From assembly GCF_000001735.4 (NCBI RefSeq), contig NC_003070.9, positions 7,068,001 to 7,132,000 on the forward strand: a stretch of 64,000 nucleotides of DNA, read 5' to 3'. The position numbers and the translations under genes were made by a program. The stretch is from Arabidopsis thaliana. Lineage: Eukaryota; Streptophyta; Magnoliopsida; Brassicales; Brassicaceae. Positions 1 to 9,852 of this stretch are shown here, in pieces (position 1 is the first letter of the stretch; each line of letters starts with the position of its first letter). The notes beneath the pieces were generated by a model. It was not told the origin of the DNA. It worked only from the letters and a program-made list of their open reading frames with translations, and did not search any database.

Positions 1-243
1 CTACCAATCTTTGTCGGAGGATTAATCGCCTGGGTGAAGTTCGTCGTGATTGGCAAACCAGCGGTCTACAACGTTATCCTCGGCACCCCCTGGATTCACC
101 AAATGCAAGCCATCCCGTCCACTTATCATCAGTGCGTTAAGTTCCCAACGCACAACGGCATCTTCACTCTCCGAGGTAACCAACAGGTCGCTAGAACGTG
201 CTTCCTCATTGAGCACAAAAATCGAACCGCCAAGAAATTATAG
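1..243 (+). pseudogene. End of gag-protease frame of the Tat element, stopped by TAG
   Basis: The reading frame is open from the window edge to a TAG at 241-243. It encodes a stretch (VILGTPWIHQMQAIPS, from about residue 23) typical of the region just after the aspartic protease active site in plant Ty3/gypsy polyproteins. The same frame reopens right after the TAG and runs into the reverse transcriptase, so a single stop separates protease from pol. The stop lies in the context TAG-CAG-TTA. It is either an inactivating mutation (perhaps CAG to TAG) or a leaky stop; the sequence alone does not decide. Upstream gag is not in the window. Confidence 0.7.
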
Positions 244-306
244 CAGTTAACCGCTCCAGCGCCGAAGGAAGCCAAGACCCCGAGTAGGTCTTACGAGGAG
301 TCCGAG

Positions 307-3300
307 TTGTGCCGCACCGAGATGGTAAACATAGATGAGTCCGACCCGACAAGGTGCGTTGGTGTTGGGGCAGAGATTTCACCATCAATTCGGCTCGAAC
401 TCATTGCACTACTTAAACGAAATTCCAAAACCTTCGCATGGAGCATCGAAGATATGAAGGGAATCGACCCGGCAATCACCGCACACGAACTTAACGTAGA
501 TCCAACTTTCAAGCCGGTAAAACAGAAACGAAGGAAACTCGGCCCGGAGCGTGCACGAGCAGTAAATGAAGAGGTGGAAAAACTCCTTAAGGCGGGGCAA
601 ATCATCGAGGTGAAATACCCTGAATGGCTAGCAAATCCCGTCGTCGTCAAAAAGAAGAACGGAAAGTGGCGCGTCTGTGTCGATTATACCGACCTCAACA
701 AAGCCTGCCCAAAGGATAGTTATCCACTACCGCACATCGACCGGCTCGTCGAAGCAACTTCAGGGAATGGTCTCCTCTCCTTCATGGACGCTTTCTCAGG
801 CTACAACCAGATCCTGATGCACAAGGACGATCAAGAAAAGACATCATTCGTTACCGACCGCGGCACGTATTGTTACAAGGTGATGTCCTTCGGGCTTAAA
901 AACGCCGGGGCAACATACCAGCGGTTCGTCAATAAAATGTTAGCCGACCAGATCGGGAGAACCGTCGAGGTGTACATCGACGACATGCTCGTAAAGTCAT
1001 TGAAGCCCGAAGACCATGTCGAGCATCTGAGCAAATGCTTCGACGTCCTCAATACATACGGAATGAAGCTAAATCCAACCAAGTGCACCTTCGGAGTAAC
1101 ATCGGGAGAGTTTCTTGGGTATGTCGTCACTAAAAGAGGAATAGAAGCAAACCCAAAACAAATTCGCGCTATCCTCGAACTACCATCACCGCGGAACGCC
1201 CGAGAAGTGCAAAGGCTCACAGGACGAATTGCCGCCCTCAATCGATTCATCTCACGATCAACGGACAAGTGCCTACCATTCTACAACCTGCTCAAGCGCC
1301 GGGCCCAATTCGATTGGGATAAGGATAGCGAGGAAGCTTTCGAAAAGCTAAAGGACTACCTTTCCACACCACCGATCCTGGTAAAGCCCGAAGTCGGCGA
1401 AACTTTGTATCTCTATATCGCAGTATCGGATCACGCAGTAAGTAGCGTACTAGTACGAGAAGACCGAGGCGAGCAAAGGCCGATCTTCTATACGAGCAAA
1501 TCACTAGTCGAAGCCGAAACACGATACCCGGTAATAGAAAAAGCCGCGCTGGCAGTCGTCACGTCGGCACGAAAACTGCGACCATACTTCCAATCACATA
1601 CAATAGCCGTCCTGACCGATCAACCTCTAAGAGTCGCCCTACACAGCCCAAGTCAGTCAGGACGGATGACAAAGTGGGCTGTGGAGTTAAGCGAATACGA
1701 CATCGATTTTCGACCACGCCCCGCAATGAAATCACAGGTCCTGGCTGACTTCCTCATCGAACTACCGTTACAGTCAGCAGAACGTGCGGTCAGTGGAAAC
1801 CGCGGTGAAGAGTGGAGTCTGTACGTGGACGGTTCATCTTCAGCTCGCGGATCGGGGATAGGAATTCGCCTCGTCTCCCCAACCGCCGAGGTGCTAGAAC
1901 AGTCCTTTCGTCTCCGATTCGTCGCAACAAACAACGTGGCCGAGTACGAGGTCCTAATTGCCGGGCTCCGCCTCGCCGCGGGGATGCAGATAACCACGAT
2001 CCACGCATTCACCGACTCGCAACTCATCGCCGGGCAGCTCAGTGGGGAGTACGAAGCAAAGAACGAGAAAATGGACGCCTATCTCAAGATCGTCCAACTG
2101 ATGACGAAAGATTTCGAAAACTTTAAACTCTCAAAAATTCCCCGAGGTGACAACGCACCGGCAGATGCGCTCGCCGCCTTAGCGTTAACTTCCGACTCCG
2201 ACTTGCGACGAATCATCCCGGTGGAAAGTATTGATAAACCAAGTATCGATTCGACCGACGCCGTGGAAATCGTAAATACCATCCGAAGCTCGAACGCCCC
2301 CGACCCAGCGGATCCGACCGATTGGCGAGTAGAAATTCGCGATTACCTCTCCGATGGAACATTGCCAAGTGATAAGTGGACAGCGCGGCGTCTACGAATC
2401 AAAGCGGCCAAGTATACCCTCATGAAGGAGCATCTCCTTAAGGTCAGCGCGTTCGGAGCAATGCTGAACTGCCTCCACGGAACCGAGATCAATGAAATAA
2501 TGAAGGAAACTCACGAAGGAGCAGCCGGAAACCACTCCGGAGGACGAGCTCTCGCACTTAAGCTCAAAAAGTTAGGATTTTACTGGCCAACAATGATTTC
2601 TGACTGCAAGACCTTCACGGCCAAGTGTGAACAATGTCAAAGACACGCGCCCACCATCCATCAACCCACGGAACTGCTACGAGCCGGAGTCGCACCATAC
2701 CCCTTTATGCGATGGGCAATGGACATCGTCGGCCCGATGCCTGCTTCACGACAGAAACGGTTCATCCTTGTAATGACCGATTACTTCACGAAGTGGGTCG
2801 AAGCCGAATCATACGCGACGATCCGAGCCAATGATGTCCAAAACTTTGTCTGGAAATTCATCATCTGCCGGCACGGTCTCCCTTATGAAATCATAACCGA
2901 TAACGGTTCGCAGTTCATCTCGCTGTCTTTCGAAAATTTCTGCGCCAGCTGGAAAATACGACTCAATAAGTCCACGCCACGGTACCCACAGGGGAATGGC
3001 CAGGCCGAGGCCACAAACAAGACAATTCTCTCCGGTCTGAAGAAAAGACTAGACGAAAAGAAAGGAGCTTGGGCAGACGAGCTGGATGGTGTCCTATGGT
3101 CCTACCGAACGACGCCCCGAAGTGCAACGGATCAAACTCCATTCGCACACGCATACGGAATGGAGGCCATGGCCCCTGCCGAGGTAGGATACTCCAGTCT
3201 TCGAAGATCCATGATGGTGAAAAACCCCGAACTCAACGACAGAATGATGCTCGATCGACTCGACGACCTGGAAGAAATACGGAACGCCGCCCTCTGCCGC

Positions 3301-3561
3301 ATTCAGAACTACCAACTCGCCGCCGCCAAACACTATAACCAAAAGGTCCACAATCGCCACTTCGACGTCGGAGATCTCGTTCTCCGGAAAGTTTTCGAAA
3401 ATACAGCCGAGATCAACGCCGGCAAACTGGGAGCGAACTGGGAAGGATCATACCAAGTATCGAAAATCGTCCGACCCGGAGACTACGAACTCCTAACAAT
3501 GAGCGGCACCGCGGTGCCTCGCACCTGGAACTCAATGCACCTGAAGAGATACTATTACTAA
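307..3561 (+). CDS. Pol polyprotein (RT, RNase H, second RNase H, integrase) of the Tat element
   Basis: This is an open frame of about 1,084 codons. Reverse transcriptase covers roughly residues 80-290, with YIDDM near residue 223. The usual RNase H follows at about 360-490. A second, archaeal-type RNase H starts near 501 (LYVDGSSS). The integrase has an HHCC zinc finger near 735-775 (CEQCQRHA), the first catalytic Asp near 806 (MDIVGP), the second near 866 (TDNGSQF) and the Glu in GNGQAEATNK near 900. No chromodomain follows. Position 307 is a TTG, not an ATG: the true protein starts upstream in gag-protease, in the same frame across the TAG at 241-243. The enzymes copy the element RNA and insert it into the genome. 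All domains look intact, with no internal stop or frameshift, so the copy is fairly young. Confidence 0.9.
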   Translation: MCRTEMVNIDESDPTRCVGVGAEISPSIRLELIALLKRNSKTFAWSIEDMKGIDPAITAHELNVDPTFKPVKQKRRKLGPERARAVNEEVEKLLKAGQIIEVKYPEWLANPVVVKKKNGKWRVCVDYTDLNKACPKDSYPLPHIDRLVEATSGNGLLSFMDAFSGYNQILMHKDDQEKTSFVTDRGTYCYKVMSFGLKNAGATYQRFVNKMLADQIGRTVEVYIDDMLVKSLKPEDHVEHLSKCFDVLNTYGMKLNPTKCTFGVTSGEFLGYVVTKRGIEANPKQIRAILELPSPRNAREVQRLTGRIAALNRFISRSTDKCLPFYNLLKRRAQFDWDKDSEEAFEKLKDYLSTPPILVKPEVGETLYLYIAVSDHAVSSVLVREDRGEQRPIFYTSKSLVEAETRYPVIEKAALAVVTSARKLRPYFQSHTIAVLTDQPLRVALHSPSQSGRMTKWAVELSEYDIDFRPRPAMKSQVLADFLIELPLQSAERAVSGNRGEEWSLYVDGSSSARGSGIGIRLVSPTAEVLEQSFRLRFVATNNVAEYEVLIAGLRLAAGMQITTIHAFTDSQLIAGQLSGEYEAKNEKMDAYLKIVQLMTKDFENFKLSKIPRGDNAPADALAALALTSDSDLRRIIPVESIDKPSIDSTDAVEIVNTIRSSNAPDPADPTDWRVEIRDYLSDGTLPSDKWTARRLRIKAAKYTLMKEHLLKVSAFGAMLNCLHGTEINEIMKETHEGAAGNHSGGRALALKLKKLGFYWPTMISDCKTFTAKCEQCQRHAPTIHQPTELLRAGVAPYPFMRWAMDIVGPMPASRQKRFILVMTDYFTKWVEAESYATIRANDVQNFVWKFIICRHGLPYEIITDNGSQFISLSFENFCASWKIRLNKSTPRYPQGNGQAEATNKTILSGLKKRLDEKKGAWADELDGVLWSYRTTPRSATDQTPFAHAYGMEAMAPAEVGYSSLRRSMMVKNPELNDRMMLDRLDDLEEIRNAALCRIQNYQLAAAKHYNQKVHNRHFDVGDLVLRKVFENTAEINAGKLGANWEGSYQVSKIVRPGDYELLTMSGTAVPRTWNSMHLKRYYY

Positions 3562-4191
3562 AAAAAAAAAAAAAAAAAAAAAAAAACAAAAAAAAACCGA
3601 GGTGCGGTTGAACCACCTCATCACTTTGTAAATGTGAACTACGATCGGCTTGATCCCTGCAAAGGGTACGTAGGCAGCCTCGTTTGACGGGGCGCAGCTG
3701 TAATATTAATAAAATTCTATCTGTTGTTCATCTCGAGACTTACCTAAAGTAGAGCGAACTTTCACATCATTGCCTTGGCCCGGCAACTGATCGATAAACA
3801 CCTCCGAGTTCGCCCGGGCTTGATAAAACAACCCGGGAAAAAGCTTACTCGCGAAGGTTTAAAAGCCGAGCTCAACGCTTGCAAAACGCGAAACCTATTC
3901 CAAAGTCGCCCGGGACCGATGTCAATCGTCCCGACGATCTAAGGAACTTGCAAAATCGAACATTATTCCACTTCGGCAAATCTAGCTGAGCAATACGCAA
4001 GCAATACGAAACGCACGAAACAAAAAAAAAAAAACGATCCGAAATACTTAATAAAATAAAAGCCAACAGGAGTGGCATAGGTTCGAAACAAAAGCCGACA
4101 GAAGCGGCACAAATCCAAATAAAAGCCAACAGAAGTGGCTAAAGAAAAACGATCCAAAAACAAGAGCATTATTCAGGAGAGGATGAAGACT
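3562..4191 (+). other. Element interior after pol, no gene seen
   Basis: An almost pure A tract of about 35 bases follows directly on the pol stop codon. The rest is non-coding, with a GC-rich part at 3600-3700 containing the CTGCAAAGGGTACGTAGGC motif and then an A-rich part up to the end of the antisense gene. I see no open frame of interest. Confidence 0.6.
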
Positions 4192-6912
4192 TCACTCCGG
4201 CACCGGGGCAGCAGCCGGGTCGTCAGGAAGTGGCCCGGGAGTCTCCGGCTTCCGCTGGCTAGCATCCTCAACCGAAGTCTCCTCATCTTTTTCTGCCTCG
4301 GTCTCAGAATGACCTCCGCTAGCCGATGGTTCGAAATGTTCCTCCTCGAGAACCTTCTCGAAAAGGGTCCAGACGTCAAAGTCATCCTTCTCGATCTCGG
4401 TGATCTCAAAGCCCTCCACCTCGGCCTTGAGGGCATCCCGATCCGCAATCAAACGTGGCATCAGCTCGGTAGATTTGATCTCGATCTCCCCAGCCTCAAC
4501 CAGCTCATCCAAAAGAGCGACGTTCCCACAGACTTGGTTGTAATCGAGGAATTTGGGGTTGATCTTCAGCTTGTCATCGAGATGGGCCTTCACTCGATTC
4601 ATGCGAGCTTGAAAGAGGTCAGCAACATGAATCAAGGCTTTACTCGTCTGATTCTCCGCGTACTTCTCACGACGGGACCGAAGCCTCTTCTTCTCGGACT
4701 TCAGCCGATCCTCCAGCTCGACCGTTTTCTCCCTCTCCTTCTCCAGATCCAGGGTGCAACGATCCCTCTCCTCACCCATAACGGTTCGCTGGTAAGCCAA
4801 CGTCGCTACCTCACTCTTAAGGTGCGCGGCCTCTTTGCTCGCCGACTCCAACTTCTTCAGGAGCTCGTCGTTCTTCTTCTTCTCAGCACTCAACTCCCCA
4901 CGAAGATCCTGCGAGCCCAGCACTTCCATGTTGCGGAAACGACGCTCGTACAGATAAGCCAGACGGTTCATCGAGCCAACAGCCTAACAAAGCGAGAAAA
5001 GAGGGAAAAAGTCAAGGAAGCATCTCGGCCAAAATAAAAAAAAAAAAAAAAAACATTACATACATCGAGCGTCTTCCTCGCAACGTCGGTAAAGGCCTTC
5101 ATCTCCTTTAATTCCTTGACCTCGGGAAAAGGAATCGGCCCGTAGCTGATTTTGCGAAAAAGATCGCACAAGACTCCGCGTCGCAGGTTATCGGAACTTC
5201 ACGACCCGAGTAGTAATGCTCCCAGCGGTAGTCGGGCTGCTTCGAAACCCTTGCGTCAGAACGGATCTCCTCAATGGCCCCCGAGGATCGCCTACGATGG
5301 GGGTCGTTGGCGGGACCAGGATGAACAATCAAAGTGTTGCATCCCGGTGGAACATCAGAGCGAGCAGAACCTTCCAGCTGCTTTCCCTGCCGAGCCGTAG
5401 CCAGCTCCTTCTCCCGAGTCTCCTTGGAGCGATCAACAGACGACCCCGGGTTCACGACGCTACGCCCCTGATGACCTCTCGGAGGCTCGGATCGGGCAGT
5501 GCGCCTCTCTTCCTCAACTGAACGCGCAGCCCGATCCTCCCCGCTCGGAAGGTGATCCTTCTCCTGAGATTCCTTCAGTGCTGATGTCTTCTGACGTTTG
5601 TAGCGAGATGAGTAACTCCCGACCTCTTCGGTATTCATCTTCATCTTCCTTTTCGCTAAAGAGAAGGAAAACGCATAAGGAAGGTGGCACGGACGAATAA
5701 TCACCTCGGACGAAAGCGCGTACCTGGAGTTTTTCTAGCTTTCTTCGGCTTGTGTAAGGATAAGCGTTCCTTCTCTTCGCCCGTCGGCCAAACGTATGGG
5801 CTAACAGCGCGAATCTTCAGAAGATCTTCTTTGAGCTCCTCGGGGAACGGGTCAAGAATCTTTAAACGACGAACTGAAAGAGAAGGAAAAGTCCTATCAG
5901 AAACGAGAAAAGCAACAAAAAAGAAAATACTTTCGACATCTGAAATCAAACTACCGGGCGTCATCCGCCATTCAGATAAATCCACCATCTCGTGATCTCC
6001 GACCGACTCTTTGGTCACTTTGACAAAGAAGTATTCAAAGCACCAGTCATTAGTTTTGCTCTTCACCCCGGTAATAATCTTTGGCTTCGTCGCTGACTGC
6101 GCGTAATAAAATCCGGGCCGAGCACTACCAATCCTCTTGAGGTTGATAACTTCCTCATAATGGGAACGCCGAACTTCGACTCCGCACTGCTCGGCCAAGC
6201 GAATCAATCCAACAGCATAACGAATTGCCGCGACGGTCAGCTGAGAAAGTGCCATCTTTCTCCTGGCGACGAATCCAAGCAAGAATATCGGGATGGGAAA
6301 CGACAAGCCGCACTCAGTGAGAAACTTCTCGTAGACGCACATATAACCCTCCGGAGTCGTCCAAGGACGCTCGTGCGTTTCCGGGACCCGAGCCACTAAA
6401 CCACGCGGTGCGTTACAAAAGCGAAGCGCGGTACTCATGGAAGAAGCCGACGTCTTGGTTGGTCCCAGATAGTCAGCCGAGCCGGGCTTAGGGCCGGATA
6501 CACCAGGAAATACACCAATCTCATCAGAAACTGTCATCTCCTTAACATCGTCCCCAAAACCTCCCCCAACCGCAGATCGAGGTTCGAAGATCGCGATCTC
6601 CTCAGAAGCTATGGCTTCCTTGAAATCCTCATCACCAATTTCCTCATCTGTAAGCCGGGGTTTGAAAGTGGTGGTCGCCGCAGCACCTGTTTCAGCCCGG
6701 TCAACTAGAGGAGAAGAAATGCGGCGCCGTAGCTCGGCCACAACAGAAGTTCGCGAAGACGACCCAGAGGAAGAATATCCCGCCTCGACAAGATCGTCAT
6801 CAAGAGATTCGGCTCGAAAACGGTCGGCTCCAGAACGCTCTGAAGAACCGTCCGGGGTGCGAGATCGACGATGGTCGGAGAGAGAACTGATGGAAATATC
6901 TGACGACGGCAT
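4192..6912 (-). pseudogene. Spliced antisense gene in the Tat element (Transposase_28/DUF1204-like)
   Basis: On the strand opposite to pol I can build a gene with exons 6912-5955, 5873-5724, 5655-5064 and 4983-4192, all with GT/AG introns. The N-terminal half has a low-complexity Ser/Arg head and then a globular region (about residues 150-310) with FLTECGLSFPIPIFLLG, resembling the domain called putative gypsy type transposon (PF04195). The C-terminal exon is a long coiled coil rich in Lys and Glu with an acidic tail. Position and appearance fit At1g20400 (DUF1204, recall). Antisense accessory genes are known from Tat elements such as Grande and Retand; their function is unknown. Frames of the third exon disagree: one base seems missing between 5108 and 5171, so this copy is probably broken unless it is spliced differently. 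A TATA box lies upstream at 7002-7007. Confidence 0.65.
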
Positions 6913-7001
6913 TACAAATTACGAGCTCAAAATAGAGAAGGGGAAGAAGAAAGTACCTTTGGCTGCGAAGAATCCTGAGAAAACTAAGCGTGTTTCTCGC
7001 A

Positions 7002-7007
7002 TTTATA
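7002..7007 (-). promoter_or_regulatory. TATA box of the antisense gene
   Basis: On the minus strand CTCTATAAAT lies about 90 bases before the ATG at 6912, the expected spacing for a plant core promoter. It is inside the element but outside the LTR, so the antisense gene seems to carry its own promoter. Confidence 0.55.
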
Positions 7008-7420
7008 GAGGCGAGAAAATGACCTAGGAAATCATTGTGCCGCCGAGTAGGCGCAATGATTACCTACGCACCGCTTCAGCTTCCGAATCCGCAAGAAACC
7101 AAGTGCACGAATCAGAAGGCACGTTGGATCCACGCGCTGCATCGAAAAGGACGAAGCCACAGGCGCGTCAGTTTCGCTGATCTGTTAAATCCGACGTCCG
7201 CAACCGAACATCGGATTGGGGGACAACTGTTGATACATCAATTGGGCCTCAGTGATCAACCGGCCCATTTCAAGGAATAACGACCCAGCCCGACCATCAC
7301 TTTAGAACTCGAGCCGGCCCAGCAGGCCGAAGCCCAGCCTGGTCAGGATGTGAGTTCAGCTGCGTAGAAAAGGGGGGCACTCTCGGGAATTCACCTTGCG
7401 TACCCTACTATACGGACGGG

Positions 7421-7428
7421 TATAAATA
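7421..7428 (+). promoter_or_regulatory. LTR TATA box
   Basis: TATAAATA occurs in the sense direction inside the LTR (GGGTATAAATAAGG). This is the expected core promoter position for transcription of the element; in a 3' LTR it would read outwards into 7.5-8.5 kb. Confidence 0.5.
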
Positions 7429-7488
7429 AGGAATAGAAAGTCTCGGGAGAAGGGACGTTTTTCGGGACCTGGAGAAAGGATAGCACAA

Positions 7489-7606
7489 GTCAGCTCGCCC
7501 GGAAGAGCCAGCTCATCGATACAAGTCAGCTCGTCGAGAGAAGTCTGCTCGTCGAAGATCAGCCAGCTCGCCCAGAAGAGCCAGCTCACTAGAACCACCA
7601 GCTCGA
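7489..7606 (+). repeat. Degenerate short tandem repeats in the LTR
   Basis: The motif CAGCTC(G/A)(T/C)C recurs about seven times with 10-20 base spacing, for example at 7491, 7510, 7526 and 7564. It lies downstream of the TATA box, so it would fall in the transcribed leader. Confidence 0.6.
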
Positions 7607-7764
7607 AACGGCATCGCCTCGTAGCGCCCTCAACTACGCTCTCAGTTCGCAATAAGCCTTTCAGCCCGTCGATTGCCCAGCTTCAAGTTCAGCTCGTGGA
7701 TTAGAGATTGATTCTTCACCTTCCCCAGAGACTCACCCGTACTTGTTTAATTCGTGCATTAACA

Positions 7765-8553
7765 CAACCGTTCACACCTCCTTGAGAAGTGATCTCACGG
7801 TGCGGATGAAACCCGTTTACTTGGACCGCACTCTCCATTGGTTGAGAAACGATGGGAGCATCATATTGTAGCTTCAGATGACCAACGCATCCCCTATTTA
7901 ACTGCGGTTATGAGACTCATTGATACAACCAAGTAAACTGTCTCATGCTTTACTTAATTTGGGTCATGTCCTGATTTACAGGAATGTTCGTTTCCAACTT
8001 GCTTTTCTAATTAGCCCTTTATCAAAAAAAAACTTGCTTTTCTAATTTCAACGTCATGGTTTATGTAATTCAATTCCAAAATCAGCTCTAAGAAGCTCTT
8101 AGTCAATGATACATCAGTATCAAAAACATATATATGGAAGTTGAATGTAATGGAGATATAACTCAAGTAGAAACTGGTGTTAAACGGCTAATCAACCAAA
8201 AACTGAGAATGAAAATGGAAAAATAGATAACATTCAAAGCGGAAAGAATGAAATGTTCTATAACTGTAGATTGCTGGAGTCATATGACTGTGTCGTCTCA
8301 CTGCTGTGGCCAAGTAGTCAGTTCAATGATCACAATGACAGCAATTGGTGCTTCTTGAATCATCTCGCTCACTTGCTCTGCTCTCACTACTTGATACCAT
8401 GAATCAGTCAAAGAAACATTCACAAATGCTTCAAAATAAAGTGTCATCTACTTCAACAAGATGGTAACTATCTAAACATAAGACAGATTGATGAAGCGGC
8501 TGATAGATATTCGTTCGTGGCGAAGATGGGTGGATGCTTCATGGATCGACTAG
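7765..8553. other. Intergenic, no gene seen
   Basis: This stretch is A+T-rich sequence of no clear identity between the LTR and the interrupted exon at 8554. Short open pieces occur on both strands but none resembles a known family. Confidence 0.5.
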
Positions 8554-9450
8554 AATCTACACGAAGAGATTAGCTATGGCTTAGGGCATTATAGTAGAGG
8601 GGCATTTTTATAAAAAAGTTTAAGTCTTTTATGTTTTAAAAAAAACAATTATAGGCATTTTCTATATATTTACATTTGTTAAGCTTTTAGCATTCACTAC
8701 TTTCATTATAGGCTTTAATCTCTTTAAATTAATAAAATGTCTTGTTAATGAATTTAGTTTAGTAAAATTTTAGATTTAAGAAAAATAAAACTTTAAACTC
8801 TAAGACTTTGATTACAAAATAAAATAAAAATCGAAAACTTTTTAATGTAAGGTGTTTGAACTTTGAATACAAAAGAAAAAACTTTGTTTTGATTAATTAA
8901 ATAAATGAGTTAGCTTTGCTATTCATTAAGATAACTATGGTTGAAATGTTCGATTATATAAATTTAATGAATGGTTTTGCAAGTAAAAATCTAAATAGAG
9001 CTATATTTAAAGAATATAATTTTGTTTTTTTCCTTTTTTTCTTACAAAATGCTTATAAAATAAATAAAAAATGTTCTATAAAGTTTAAGCATAATTTTAA
9101 TATATTATTATTATCTGCAATTATACAAAAAGATAGAGGACATAAATGTTTTATTTGCATAGGGCATTCTTACATGGCGAACCGGTCGTATGACTTATTG
9201 TTAGGCGGCGTTGATCCACACATCGGCTCTGAATTTTACCCAATTGACTTCTTGGAGGTTTGTTTCATATGTTTTTCATTATTATTCAAACATCTTTGAA
9301 TATCTTTATTTGATCATAAGTGGGATCGCGTTGTTTGATTGCAGAGCAATATGACTCCACTGAACTTTGCCAACTACGTGGCGGCACACAGAAAAGAAGT
9401 GTTCGAATTGTTTGCCTTTAGCCTTATAGTCGCAGAGAAGCTTCCAAGTA
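8554..9450 (+). pseudogene. Unknown gene fragment split by an insertion
   Basis: Two coding-like pieces of one exon (8554-8590 and 9160-9257) read in one frame if the DNA between two copies of TAGGGCATT is skipped. The second piece encodes MANRSYDLLLGGVDPH. It is followed by a GT donor at 9258, an AG acceptor at 9343-9344 and a second exon (9345 to about 9450) encoding FANYVAAHRKEVFEL. I do not recognise the protein. Open frame, plausible splice sites and lower A+T than the surroundings argue for a former gene. The interrupting sequence introduces stops, so it is most likely dead. A promoter and start were not found. Confidence 0.45.
8591..9159. mobile_element. 569-bp insertion with 9-bp target duplication (MULE-like)
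   Basis: A very A+T-rich block is flanked by exact 9-base direct repeats TAGGGCATT at 8582-8590 and 9160-9168 and sits inside a coding-like exon. A 9-base target duplication is typical of Mutator-like elements. I see no long terminal inverted repeats, which fits non-TIR MULEs known from Arabidopsis, but other transposon types are not excluded. It carries no transposase. Confidence 0.5.
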
Positions 9451-9852
9451 CTTGTTTGTACTTTATTTTGGTGAATGTAGCCACTAACCAGTATCCTCGT
9501 GAATATTTGCTTTCATTTAATAGTCAGTGTTCGTTTTTCAATTATTTGTATTGTAAAATATATGAACTAACGCTTAAAACTTTAAACTGAAAATATTTGA
9601 GTTAATATCTATTAACCGTCTTACTTTTCTTCTTTGTTACAAAAAAAAATGATAAATAATATAATTGGATCACATCTGATCAAAGTAGATACTAAAAAAT
9701 ACCCTGGAACTTTCAATTTCTTCTAGTATTTGAGTCATCGAGATCATGATTAAATTAAGCAAATAAATTAATGCCAAAAAAAAAAGTAGATGAGGACGGT
9801 TGAATATTTGATTTTGATTTATTTATATCAAACATACTGTTCTTAGACTAAG
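9451..9852. other. Intergenic, no gene seen
   Basis: A+T-rich sequence between the gene fragment and the MITE. I see no conserved open frame or RNA gene. Confidence 0.5.

Larger units (their letters stand above)
1..7764 (+). mobile_element. Ty3/gypsy LTR retrotransposon, Tat lineage, 3' part
   Basis: The left end of the window lies inside a long terminal repeat retrotransposon whose 5' LTR and gag are outside. In order it holds the end of a retropepsin-like protease, reverse transcriptase, RNase H, a second archaeal-type RNase H, integrase without a chromodomain, about 3.4 kb of non-pol DNA with a spliced gene on the opposite strand, and a 3' LTR. A double RNase H plus a long 3' region with an antisense gene is the known layout of the Tat/Ogre group. 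By order it should match the annotated transposable element gene At1g20390 (recall). The outer edge at 7764 is inferred from an imperfect TGTTGA/TTAACA terminal pair, so it may be off by some bases. Confidence 0.88.
7228..7764 (+). repeat. 3' LTR of the Tat element
   Basis: It begins with TGTTGATACATCAATTGGGC just after a purine-rich stretch (GGATTGGGGGA) that fits a polypurine tract. The end at about 7764 is chosen by the imperfect inverted end TTAACA; the second LTR needed to prove it is outside the window. It contains a TATA box at 7421-7428 and a run of degenerate CAGCTC repeats at 7489-7606. Confidence 0.6.

Noticed and set aside
4135-5037. 300-codon open frame on the plus strand
   Set aside because: It is the complement of the coiled-coil exon on the minus strand; its Leu-rich composition follows from Lys/Glu codons read backwards.
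8280-8400. Possible minus-strand coding piece with a Gln/Glu-rich translation
   Set aside because: Too short, no splice sites found and no family recognised.
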